Below, piece after piece: positions 1 to 5,645 of a stretch of DNA of 7,273 nucleotides. Each line of letters opens with the position of its first letter. Positions within the stretch are counted from its first letter, which is position 1. The position numbers were made by a program, and so were the translations under genes. The notes beneath the pieces were generated by a model that saw only the letters and a list, made by a program, of their open reading frames with translations, was not told the DNA's origin and searched no databases. The DNA comes from Clostridiaceae bacterium (lineage in GTDB: Bacteria; Bacillota; Clostridia; Saccharofermentanales; UBA5734), in assembly GCA_012727965.1 (NCBI GenBank), contig JAAYFZ010000185.1, positions 1-7,273 on the forward strand, in the 5' to 3' direction.

Positions 1-986
1 AAGCGCGGTGCCAGCCTTAGGAAGCGAGCGAAGCGGCTGGCGTTCAGGATCAGGCATTTATCGCGTCCGGCCGTATGAGAGGTGGCAAATACGGCCTTAT
101 AATCATTTTCGAAGGCCTCGACGATCAGGTCGATAAGCATCTGGTCACTGGAAGAGAAGCTGTGCAGCGCAGGATCATAGGTCAGGCTGCGGTCGATCTC
201 GAGCGGCAATCTGAGGGCAAGTGCTTCCGCGAACTGTTCGACATTTGTCACTGGCAGGAGTTTGTCCTCGCCGATGGCAAAAGCCAGCCATGGCAGTGAA
301 CTGGTGGAGGGTGCGGCATGCAGCAGCACTCTCAGACGCAGCTGGCGGCGCTGTTGATTGCCGTGCAGATGAACTACACGGTCGAGCTGCTGTTTAAATT
401 CGCGTGATTTCGCCCGGATCTTGCGCTGGTTTTCAATTTTTGGCGGTATCTGCTTATCGCCGTCGATCTTCCCTGTCTGAGTATTCTCAGAGCTGGCATC
501 AACAGTATTCCGGCTGCTGGCAGCCGGCCTGGCAGATTCTGACTGCGTTCTCTCCTGTTTATTGGCTGGAGCCGCAGGTTTGCGGTCTGCCTTTTTTTTG
601 CTGCCGCTTTCTCCTGTCTGAGCTTGTTTCAGTCCGTCGGCTGACGGTGCTGAGGTCAGCTTACGTTGATTGCGCTTGGCCCGGCCGGAGCTCGTGCCAA
701 AATTCTCATGGCTATAGAGCAGGACGGCGACGATATGGCGGCAATAGCCCCAGTAGGAAGTGAAGGCACTGCAGGTGCAGGTCGCGTCATGGACATCGCC
801 TGATGCTGTCAGTATAACTCTGACATGGTAGTTCTGCGTACCGGCCACGAGAGCCTGAATAGTGTGACGTTCACGGTCGAATTCTATATGTGTAACCTGG
901 TTATTTTTAAAGTAGCTGCGTCCCTTCATATATGTTGGGCCGTTTGTGCTGCGTTCGCGTATGGTTTCCAATCTGACATTAAACAT
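1..986 (-). CDS. SWIM zinc-finger SNF2/SWI2-type helicase-like protein, N-terminal part (3' end beyond window)
   Basis: This reading frame stays open on the minus strand from 986 down to base 1 (328 codons) and continues outside the window. Residues 1-65 resemble the N-terminus of bacterial SWIM proteins (GxxYxxGrsYF near 16-26). A SWIM zinc-binding motif CxC-x9-CxH follows: C70, C72, C82, H84. Residues about 97-195 form a hydrophilic Ser/Ala/Lys/Gln/Glu-rich linker with hardly any large hydrophobic residues. Residues 215-300 resemble the SNF2-associated domain that precedes the ATPase in Bacillota SNF2 proteins (a beta-rich part, then a DPALHSFSSSDQ-like segment at 271-282). Such proteins usually run to about 1,000 residues or more, with a DEAD-like ATPase and helicase C domain. 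Those domains are not visible here, so the helicase assignment is inferred from the N-terminus. Start 986 has GAGG (995-998) 8 nt upstream. An earlier in-frame ATG at 1037 lacks an SD and lies upstream of the predicted transcription start. The target DNA or partner is unknown. Confidence 0.85.
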   Translation of the reverse strand, partial: MFNVRLETIRERSTNGPTYMKGRSYFKNNQVTHIEFDRERHTIQALVAGTQNYHVRVILTASGDVHDATCTCSAFTSYWGYCRHIVAVLLYSHENFGTSSGRAKRNQRKLTSAPSADGLKQAQTGESGSKKKADRKPAAPANKQERTQSESARPAASSRNTVDASSENTQTGKIDGDKQIPPKIENQRKIRAKSREFKQQLDRVVHLHGNQQRRQLRLRVLLHAAPSTSSLPWLAFAIGEDKLLPVTNVEQFAEALALRLPLEIDRSLTYDPALHSFSSSDQMLIDLIVEAFENDYKAVFATSHTAGRDKCLILNASRFARFLRLAPR

Positions 987-1025
987 GATGACTGCCTCGT
1001 TTTCTGCAAAGATATACAGCTTGGT

Positions 1026-1054
1026 ATTGTACCACATGGAAGGCAAAGGTTAAA
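1026..1054 (-). promoter_or_regulatory. Probable promoter of the SNF2-type gene (extended -10)
   Basis: Read on the minus strand, TACAAT (1031-1026) is a good -10 box preceded by TG and one base, an extended -10. A weak -35, TTTAAC (1054-1049), lies 17 bp upstream. Transcription would begin near 1019, giving a leader of about 33 nt. This supports the ATG at 986 over the one at 1037. Confidence 0.5.
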
Positions 1055-1098
1055 CAGTTTGAACTCGACTTTTACCGTGATTAAATAAACAAATAAGT

Positions 1099-1138
1099 GA
1101 GAAAAAGCGAGAAAATAAGAGAATATGCCAGAAACAGT
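1099..1138 (+). repeat. Four phased 10-nt direct repeats with A-tracts upstream of the rplM promoter
   Basis: GAGAAAAAGC, GAGAAAATAA, GAGAATATGC and CAGAAACAGT follow one another at an exact 10-nt spacing. The A-runs recur once per helical turn, which is the arrangement expected for intrinsically bent DNA or an UP-like element. The block ends 20 bp before the rplM -35 box. Any function is inferred. Confidence 0.5.
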
Positions 1139-1158
1139 CTGCTATTCTAAATTTGTAC

Positions 1159-1187
1159 TTGACATAACAGGGGAACGTCATTAGAAT
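1159..1187 (+). promoter_or_regulatory. rplM-rpsI promoter
   Basis: TTGACA (1159-1164), a 17-bp spacer and TAGAAT (1182-1187) make a near-consensus SigA-type promoter. Transcription should start near 1194, about 104 nt before the rplM start codon. A-rich phased repeats lie just upstream. Confidence 0.8.
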
Positions 1188-1193
1188 GAAGTA

Positions 1194-1297
1194 GCGTTTG
1201 ACTTAAGAGTCCGTTCCGGCGATTCGATCATATGACCTGGAGCAGAGATCTGGTCTGCCGATAATTTATAGTTAGATCTATTATGGAGGGAAGCAAG
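1194..1297 (+). promoter_or_regulatory. rplM 5' leader, possible L13-type autoregulatory leader
   Basis: This is the untranslated leader between the predicted transcription start and rplM. Several pairings can be drawn. GACT/AGTC forms a small hairpin at 1200-1211. CGGC (1217-1220) pairs with GCCG (1257-1260). Inside that, GACC-U-GGA (1234-1241) pairs with UCU-GGUC (1249-1255) around a 7-nt loop. AGATCT at 1246-1251 could instead pair with AGATCT at 1274-1279, just before the SD. L13 leaders are a known RNA family upstream of rplM-rpsI in low-GC Gram-positive bacteria. I could not match a consensus here, so membership is inferred from position and foldability. Confidence 0.4.
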
Positions 1298-1726
1298 ATG
1301 AGTACTTATGTAGCAAAAGCTGCTGAGGTCCAGAGAAAATGGTACGTCGTCGACGCTGAGGGCATGGTTCTTGGCCGTATGGCTACTGAAATCGCCAGAG
1401 TCCTCAGAGGAAAACACAAACCTGAGTATACACCTTTTGTTGATACAGGCGATAATGTTATCGTCATCAACGCTGAAAAGATCGTCCTGACCGGGAAGAA
1501 GCTTGATCAGAAGATGTATCGTTACCACACACAGTATCCAGGCGGTCTCAAAGAGAGAACTTACCGCAACTTGATGCAGCGCAATCCTGAGAAGGTTGTT
1601 GAGCTGGCTGTCAAGGGTATGTTGCCGAAGAACGCACTAGGCCGTGCTATGTACAAGAAGCTGAAGGTTTATGCCGGTCCTGAGCATGGGCACGAGGCAC
1701 AGAAGCCTGAGACGCTCACGTTCTGA
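1298..1726 (+). CDS. rplM: 50S ribosomal protein L13
   Basis: L13 is an early-assembling 23S rRNA-binding protein of the large ribosomal subunit. The product is 142 residues, the usual bacterial length. The N-terminal RKWYVVDAEGMVLGRMAT segment (residues 13-30) and the FVDTGDNVIVINAEKI strand (47-62) are characteristic. So is the family signature region at 106-140, with VKGMLPKNALGR followed by LKVYAGPEHGHEAQKPE. The start at 1298 is set by GGAGGG (1285-1290) 7 nt upstream. An in-frame ATG at 1283 would place that SD inside the coding region, so it is rejected. rpsI follows after 23 nt, forming the classic two-gene operon. Expression probably depends on the promoter at 1159-1187, possibly with feedback through the leader. 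Confidence 0.98.
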   Translation: MSTYVAKAAEVQRKWYVVDAEGMVLGRMATEIARVLRGKHKPEYTPFVDTGDNVIVINAEKIVLTGKKLDQKMYRYHTQYPGGLKERTYRNLMQRNPEKVVELAVKGMLPKNALGRAMYKKLKVYAGPEHGHEAQKPETLTF

Positions 1727-1749
1727 TTGAAGGGAGGATATAACCTGAT

Positions 1750-2160
1750 ATGACTGCTAAAAAAGCAACTAAATCTTATTTCTACGGTACAGGTCGCCGC
1801 AAAAATGCTGTCGCTGCCGTACGTATCTATCCTGGTAAGGGTGAAATCACAATTAATGGCAAGACTATGGATGAGTACTTCGGTATGGAGACACTCAAGC
1901 TGATCGTTAGACAACCTCTGGTTGCTACTGATTCACTCGAGAAGTTTGATATCATCTGTAAGGTTATCGGCGGCGGACTTTCTGGTCAGGCCGGTGCTAT
2001 CCGTCATGGTCTTTCACGCGCTATGCTCCAGGCCGATACAGAAGCCTATAGGGCTACTCTCAAGAAGGCTGGATTCCTGACACGTGATTCCAGAATGAAG
2101 GAAAGAAAGAAATACGGTCTCAAGAAGGCCAGAAAAGCATCACAGTTCTCAAAACGTTGA
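1750..2160 (+). CDS. rpsI: 30S ribosomal protein S9
   Basis: S9 is a small-subunit protein whose C-terminal tail reaches the P-site tRNA. The product is 136 residues, slightly longer than the common 130 because of the N-terminal extension before YFYGTGRRKNAVAAVRI (10-26). The S9 signature GGGLSGQAGAIRHGLSRAML lies at 74-93. The basic tail at 111-136 ends in the conserved SKR. The SD AGGGAGGA (1731-1738) lies 11 nt upstream of the ATG. The gene is transcribed with rplM and is followed by an intrinsic terminator. Confidence 0.98.
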   Translation: MTAKKATKSYFYGTGRRKNAVAAVRIYPGKGEITINGKTMDEYFGMETLKLIVRQPLVATDSLEKFDIICKVIGGGLSGQAGAIRHGLSRAMLQADTEAYRATLKKAGFLTRDSRMKERKKYGLKKARKASQFSKR

Positions 2161-2195
2161 TCTGCCTGGTGCATTCATGCAATCAATCTTTCGGA

Positions 2196-2231
2196 CCGGA
2201 TCAAGGCAGACTGCCTTGGTCCGGTTTTTTT
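2196..2231 (+). terminator. Intrinsic terminator after rpsI
   Basis: CCGGATCAAGGC (2196-2207) pairs with GCCTTGGTCCGG (2213-2224) around the 5-nt loop AGACT. The stem is 12 bp with one G-U pair and is followed by seven T residues (2225-2231). The SD of the next gene begins 4-5 nt after the T-run, so the terminator lies directly in front of the amidohydrolase operon. Confidence 0.9.
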
Positions 2232-2250
2232 CTAGAGGAGGTGGCAGCAG

Positions 2251-3486
2251 ATGCCGGTACTAATTGAGAATGTTCGCTATCTTGATGCGACAGGCAAATT
2301 TCGTGAGAATGGTTTCGTAGCCTTCGGCCCTGAGGGTATCATTTCCTGCGGCGACAAGCGTCCTGAAATGATTCCTGCCGGCAGCTCGGATGTGAGTGAC
2401 GAGAGTGGCTGGGAGATCATTGATGGCTCTGACAGCTGGCTGATGCCTGGTATGATCGATGCTCATTGTCATATCGGTCTATTCGATGACGGGCTGGTAC
2501 AGGAGGGCGATGATGGCAATGAGGATACAGATCCTGTGACGCCGCAGATGCGTGCCATCGATGGAATCTTCCATGAGGATCGCTGTTTCAGTGAGGCTGT
2601 TGCCGGCGGTATAACGTCGGCTAATACCGGTCCCGGCAGTGCAAATGTACTCTCCGGACGTTTTTCTCTGATCAGGACGAGCGGCCGTTTCGTCGATGAG
2701 ATGGTGATCAGTCATCACTCTGCCATGAAGGCTGCTCTCGGCGAAAATCCCAAGCGCTGTCATGGACAAGGCAAGGACCGGATGCCGACGACCAGAATGG
2801 CCAATGCCTCAGTGCTCAGAGATGCGCTGGCGCGGGCTGCCTGGTATGCTGCTGCCCGCCGCGACAAGCCGCGTGAGCATGAGCCGGACTCGCGCTGGGA
2901 GGCGCTGCTGCCCGTACTAAGCGGTGAGATGATCCTGAAGTTTCATGCTCATCGATCCGACGATATTCTGACTGCGGTGCGTGTGGCCGATGAGTTCGGT
3001 CTGCGTTATACGATCGATCACTGTACTGAGGGCTGGCTGATCGTAGATTTGCTCAAGGAGGCCTATGACAGAGGTCAGAATGATCCTCTGGCCGGCACCG
3101 GGCGCAAGGGCAGAGGCAAACTCGAGGGTATTATTACCGGTCCGCTGCTGACCGACCGCAGTAAGCCTGAACTTAAACGGGCTGAACTACATAATCCGGC
3201 TGTTTTATCGGCGGCCGGTCTGCCGGTGGCGATCATGACAGATCATCCGGTGATTCCGATCCAGTATCTGCCGGTCAGTGCCGCGCTGGCTGTACGCGCT
3301 GGAATGTCTGAGGAGCTGGCACTGCAGGCTGTGACCTCGGTCGCGGCCAGACTATGTGATGCAGGCGACAGCAGAGGACTGATTCAACCCGGCTATATTG
3401 CTGATCTGGTGCTGCTCGACAGTCATCCTTTTGACTTCCGCAGTCATGTGCGGCGAGTCTGGCTACAAGGAGAATCAGCCTTATGA
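2251..3486 (+). CDS. Imidazolonepropionase-like amidohydrolase (metal-dependent hydrolase)
   Basis: This 411-residue protein belongs to the amidohydrolase superfamily (TIM-barrel metal-dependent hydrolases, COG1228-like). Residues 1-65 and the C-terminus (380-411, GYIADLVLLDSHPF and a VxRVWxxG end) form the small beta-sandwich. The HxH metal motif is MIDAHCHIG (H72, H74). Other probable ligands are H232/H234 in FHAHRSDD, H257 in TIDHCTEG and D331 in MTDHPVIPIQYLP. The EGDDGNEDTDPVTP (85-98) and MKAALGENPKR (159-169) segments match a well-conserved bacterial subgroup whose substrate I do not know. No signal peptide is seen, so it is probably cytosolic. The SD AGGAGGTG (2236-2243) supports the start. 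It overlaps tsaE by 4 nt (ATGA), so it is translationally linked to the t6A genes. Confidence 0.9.
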   Translation: MPVLIENVRYLDATGKFRENGFVAFGPEGIISCGDKRPEMIPAGSSDVSDESGWEIIDGSDSWLMPGMIDAHCHIGLFDDGLVQEGDDGNEDTDPVTPQMRAIDGIFHEDRCFSEAVAGGITSANTGPGSANVLSGRFSLIRTSGRFVDEMVISHHSAMKAALGENPKRCHGQGKDRMPTTRMANASVLRDALARAAWYAAARRDKPREHEPDSRWEALLPVLSGEMILKFHAHRSDDILTAVRVADEFGLRYTIDHCTEGWLIVDLLKEAYDRGQNDPLAGTGRKGRGKLEGIITGPLLTDRSKPELKRAELHNPAVLSAAGLPVAIMTDHPVIPIQYLPVSAALAVRAGMSEELALQAVTSVAARLCDAGDSRGLIQPGYIADLVLLDSHPFDFRSHVRRVWLQGESAL

Positions 3487-3974
3487 CAGAATGGGAATGG
3501 CTAAGTGAAAATCCAGCGCAGACCGAGGCCTTCGGTCGTTTGCTGGGCGAGCTGGCTCTGCCTGATGATGTGATCAGCCTTGATGGCGATCTGGGTGCCG
3601 GCAAGACTGCTCTGACACGCGGTATTGCTGCCGGACTTGGTCTTACGGGATATGTGACCTCGCCGACTTTTACCATTTTGATCGAGCATATTGCCGGTCA
3701 TGACGGCCGCGGGCGCATGTCGCTCTACCATTTTGATGCTTATCGGCTTGAAGATGCCGACAGCTTCTACGATAATGGATTCGATGAGTACTTCAGCATG
3801 GGTGGCTTGACCGTGATCGAATGGGGCGATCTGATCGCGCCGGCGCTGCCTGAGCATACACTTTTTATCAGGCTGCTGCAGACCGATCCTTCCAGGCCGG
3901 AGCAGCGCCGATTCTGTCTGAGCTGGCCGGCTTGTCCTGAGCGGCTGCTGGTTCTGAAAGAGAGGTTTCTATGA
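3483..3974 (+). CDS. tsaE: tRNA t6A biosynthesis ATPase TsaE
   Basis: TsaE is a small P-loop ATPase that works with TsaB and TsaD to form N6-threonylcarbamoyladenosine at position 37 of ANN-decoding tRNAs. The 163-residue product is close to the family length. Visible features are the Walker A motif GDLGAGKT (35-42), the VTSPTFT switch-like segment (58-64), YHFDAYRL (82-89) and VIEWGD (111-116). These are the family's hallmark motifs in the right order. The ATG overlaps the amidohydrolase stop (ATGA), with AAGGAGA (3467-3473) as SD inside the preceding gene. It overlaps tsaB by another ATGA. It acts in the cytosol. Confidence 0.96.
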   Translation: MTEWEWLSENPAQTEAFGRLLGELALPDDVISLDGDLGAGKTALTRGIAAGLGLTGYVTSPTFTILIEHIAGHDGRGRMSLYHFDAYRLEDADSFYDNGFDEYFSMGGLTVIEWGDLIAPALPEHTLFIRLLQTDPSRPEQRRFCLSWPACPERLLVLKERFL

Positions 3975-4705
3975 AGATCCTGGCAGTTGATACATCTGGC
4001 AAAAGCCTGTCCCTCGCGCTTTGCGAGGATAGCAGGCTGATCGCTGAGCTTACTCTGCAGCAGGGCTATAATCATTCTGTTACGCAGATGCCGGAGCTTA
4101 GCCAGCTGCTGGCTGCCTGCGAGCTTACGCTGAAGGATATCGACCTGTTCGTGAGCACGATCGGTCCGGGTTCTTTTACCGGTATCAGGATAGGCGTCAG
4201 CAGTGTTAAGGCTATGGCCTATGCGACCGGACGTCCGGCAGTTGGTGTCAGTTCGCTGGAGACGCTGGTTTCTGAATTTAGCGGAATTGAGGGCGCACTT
4301 GTCTGCCCGGCGGTCGATGCCAGACGTGGCCGTGTCTTCGGAGGTCTCTGGCGGATAGTAGACGGTCATGCGGAGGCAGTGATCGCAGCCGGAAATCGGC
4401 TGGCGGCTGAGTTGGCGGCTGAGATTTTCGCTATGGTCGGAGAGAGCGCCTCTGTTATTTATTTTGCCGGCGATGGTCAGGATATCGTGATGCAGGAGCT
4501 TTCACAGCTGTGCGAAAATTCGATAGCTGACGGTGGCTTGAGCCTTGTCGCTTCGACTGGAGCTGGTCGTTGTATCAGTGCCTATGCGGCGGCTCAGCTG
4601 GGGCTTGAAGCTTACAAAAATGGAGCCGGGAGTCTGCCTCAGGAACTGATGCCCGAGTATCTCTCACCGTCACAGGCTGAGCGTATGCGGGATCAGGGTA
4701 AATGA
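3971..4705 (+). CDS. tsaB: tRNA t6A biosynthesis protein TsaB
   Basis: TsaB is an ASKHA-fold protein that dimerises with the catalytic TsaD and recruits TsaE in bacterial t6A synthesis. It has no full active site of its own. The product has 244 residues. Typical motifs are the N-terminal ILAVDTSGKSLSLAL strand pair (3-17), QGYNHS (31-36), STIGPGSFTGIRIGVSSVK (62-80), CPAVDARRGRVFGG (112-125) and the C-terminal MPEYLSPSQAE (227-237). It starts within the tsaE stop (ATGA), with GAGG at 3962-3965 as SD, and overlaps rimI by 4 nt. No tsaD follows in this window, so that partner must be encoded elsewhere. Confidence 0.95.
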   Translation: MKILAVDTSGKSLSLALCEDSRLIAELTLQQGYNHSVTQMPELSQLLAACELTLKDIDLFVSTIGPGSFTGIRIGVSSVKAMAYATGRPAVGVSSLETLVSEFSGIEGALVCPAVDARRGRVFGGLWRIVDGHAEAVIAAGNRLAAELAAEIFAMVGESASVIYFAGDGQDIVMQELSQLCENSIADGGLSLVASTGAGRCISAYAAAQLGLEAYKNGAGSLPQELMPEYLSPSQAERMRDQGK

Positions 4706-5160
4706 GCGAGCAGACGCAACCTGTTCTGCGCAGAGCTGAGCCGGCTGATAGCAGGCGGCTGGCCGAGCTTGATCAGCAATGCTTCGCCATACCGTGGTCG
4801 GAGGCGTCTTTTGCCAATGATCTGGCTGATCCTGAGCGGGCTTATTATCTGGTATGGGAAGATGAGGGCGTTCTGGTCGGCTATGGCGGATATTGGCGGG
4901 TGCTGGGTGAGGGTGAGATTATGAATATCGCAGTTGCCCCGAATTGGCGCCGCCGCGGGCTGGCTGCCGGACTGCTTCCGGAACTGATTCGGCAGGCCGA
5001 GCAGGAGCAGCTGAGTTGTCTGACACTAGAAGTCCGGGAGAGTAATCTGGCCGCCAGAGCTCTATATAGTGGATTTGGTTTTGTAGAAACGGGCATGAGA
5101 CGTAACTATTATGCTGATAATAATGAGAACGCTATCATTATGCTAAAAAATATTCATTAA
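4702..5160 (+). CDS. rimI: Ribosomal-protein-S18-alanine-like N-acetyltransferase RimI (GNAT)
   Basis: This GNAT-family N-acetyltransferase of 152 residues transfers acetyl from acetyl-CoA to a protein N-terminus. S18 is the classical RimI substrate. The acetyl-CoA pyrophosphate loop is RRRGLAAG (83-90). LTLEVRESNLAARALYSGFGF (107-127) contains the RimI-like Glu110 and Tyr122, placed like the catalytic pair in E. coli RimI. The family end MRRNYYADNNENAIIM (132-147) is also present. PWSEASF (31-37) is another RimI hallmark. Its ATG overlaps the tsaB stop, and the SD is weak (AGGG at 4695-4698), so translation probably relies on coupling. tsaE-tsaB-rimI is a common Bacillota order, often followed by tsaD; here it is followed by an unrelated transcription unit. 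Confidence 0.92.
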   Translation: MSEQTQPVLRRAEPADSRRLAELDQQCFAIPWSEASFANDLADPERAYYLVWEDEGVLVGYGGYWRVLGEGEIMNIAVAPNWRRRGLAAGLLPELIRQAEQEQLSCLTLEVRESNLAARALYSGFGFVETGMRRNYYADNNENAIIMLKNIH

Positions 5161-5176
5161 TTGTTTTCAGATGTTG

Positions 5177-5220
5177 TGCATATTGACATGTAACATGTCG
5201 TCTTTTACTGCATATTGACA
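5177..5220 (+). repeat. 12-nt direct repeat upstream of the HPr-like gene
   Basis: TGCATATTGACA occurs at 5177-5188 and again, identically, at 5209-5220. The copies start 32 bp apart, about three helical turns. Both contain TTGACA, and the second copy supplies the -35 box of the predicted promoter. The first copy has no convincing -10 downstream. Confidence 0.75.
5185..5199. promoter_or_regulatory. Perfect 15-bp palindrome, operator candidate
   Basis: GACATGT-A-ACATGTC is a perfect 7-bp inverted repeat around one central base, as expected for a dimeric regulator. It ends 15 bp upstream of the -35 box of the HPr-like gene. That position fits an activator or an upstream-binding repressor. No regulator is identified. 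Confidence 0.5.
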
Positions 5221-5244
5221 AAAAGCGACGGTTAACACTATACT
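5215..5244 (+). promoter_or_regulatory. Promoter of the HPr-like gene
   Basis: TTGACA (5215-5220), an 18-bp spacer and TATACT (5239-5244) form a strong SigA-type promoter. Transcription should start near 5251, leaving a leader of about 40 nt before the ATG at 5292. A small palindrome, GTTAAC (5231-5236), lies in the spacer. Confidence 0.75.
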
Positions 5245-5291
5245 AAACCTGACTGTAAAACAATTTGTTCCGCGAATCTGGGAGGATAAAA

Positions 5292-5552
5292 ATGGTTACA
5301 AAAAATGTGACTTTTAACTGCGAAGAAGCTATGCATATGAAGGCTGTTGCCGTTCTGATACAGAAAGCTTCTACCTTCCGCTCGAGCATCTGGCTGGCCA
5401 AGGGCGAGCGCCGCGCAAATGCCAAGAGTCTTCTTGGCGTCATGTCTCTGGGGATCGAGAATCAAACAGAGCTGACCGTGACCGCAGAAGGCAATGATGA
5501 GACTGAAGCTCTTGATTCGATCATCAGTTATCTCGAGAAGCCGGAATTTTGA
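5292..5552 (+). CDS. HPr-family phosphocarrier-like protein with altered His15 loop
   Basis: This 86-residue protein has the length and fold pattern of HPr, the phosphocarrier of the sugar phosphotransferase system (PTS) and, in Bacillota, a regulator phosphorylated on Ser46 by HprK. The regulatory region NAKSLLGVMSLGI (43-55) is near-canonical, with Ser46 in place. The active-site loop is not: the usual GLHARPA is replaced by AMHMKAV (13-19). His15 is kept, but Arg17 is Lys and Pro18 is Ala. It therefore differs both from standard HPr and from Crh, where His15 is Gln. The C-terminal part TAEGNDETEALDSIISYLE is typical. Start 5292 has the SD GGAGG (5281-5285) 6 nt upstream; an ATG at 5265 lacks one. 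It has its own promoter and lies before uvrC. In many clostridia uvrC is near hprK, rapZ and whiA, which suggests a regulatory more than a transport role (inference). Confidence 0.85.
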   Translation: MVTKNVTFNCEEAMHMKAVAVLIQKASTFRSSIWLAKGERRANAKSLLGVMSLGIENQTELTVTAEGNDETEALDSIISYLEKPEF

Positions 5553-5572
5553 TCTGCGCCTCTTGATTCGAT
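5509..5572 (+). repeat. 13-nt direct repeat across the end of the HPr-like gene
   Basis: CTCTTGATTCGAT occurs at 5509-5521, inside the coding region, and at 5560-5572, just after the stop codon. The copies start 51 nt apart. Flanking bases do not match, so this may be chance or the trace of a small duplication. Confidence 0.4.
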
Positions 5573-5601
5573 TTTCATGACTGCTGACTGAAATTTATAG
5601 T
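5572..5601 (+). promoter_or_regulatory. Possible weak promoter for uvrC
   Basis: TTTTCA (5572-5577), an 18-bp spacer and TATAGT (5596-5601) could act as a promoter 45 nt before the uvrC start. The -35 is poor. Without it, uvrC would be read through from the HPr-like gene, because no convincing terminator separates them. Confidence 0.25.
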
Positions 5602-5645
5602 GTCGATCTAATAGGTCGTGCTTTTAATGAGGAAAGGCCTGAGCT

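Noticed and set aside
404..763. Plus-strand open frame of 119 codons
   Set aside because: It is antisense to the SNF2-type gene, has no SD, and its protein is Cys/Trp/Arg-rich with no recognisable domain. The minus-strand frame contains a clear SWIM motif.
1283..1297. Earlier ATG for rplM
   Set aside because: It would use the SD itself as coding sequence and add five residues not typical of L13.
3767..4369. Minus-strand open frame of 200 codons
   Set aside because: It lies opposite tsaE and tsaB, whose family motifs are clear. It looks like a shadow of their codon pattern.
5183..5212. Second promoter using the upstream TTGACA at 5183-5188
   Set aside because: No acceptable -10 box lies 16-18 bp downstream; TACTGC is a poor match.
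5265..5291. Earlier ATG for the HPr-like gene
   Set aside because: There is no SD before it, and the SD GGAGG at 5281-5285 serves the ATG at 5292, which gives the normal HPr length and His15/Ser46 numbering.
5604..5625. Hairpin CGATC/GGTCG followed by TGCTTTT as a terminator after the HPr-like gene
   Set aside because: The stem is only 5 bp with a G-U pair and the T-run is short, so it is too weak to call.
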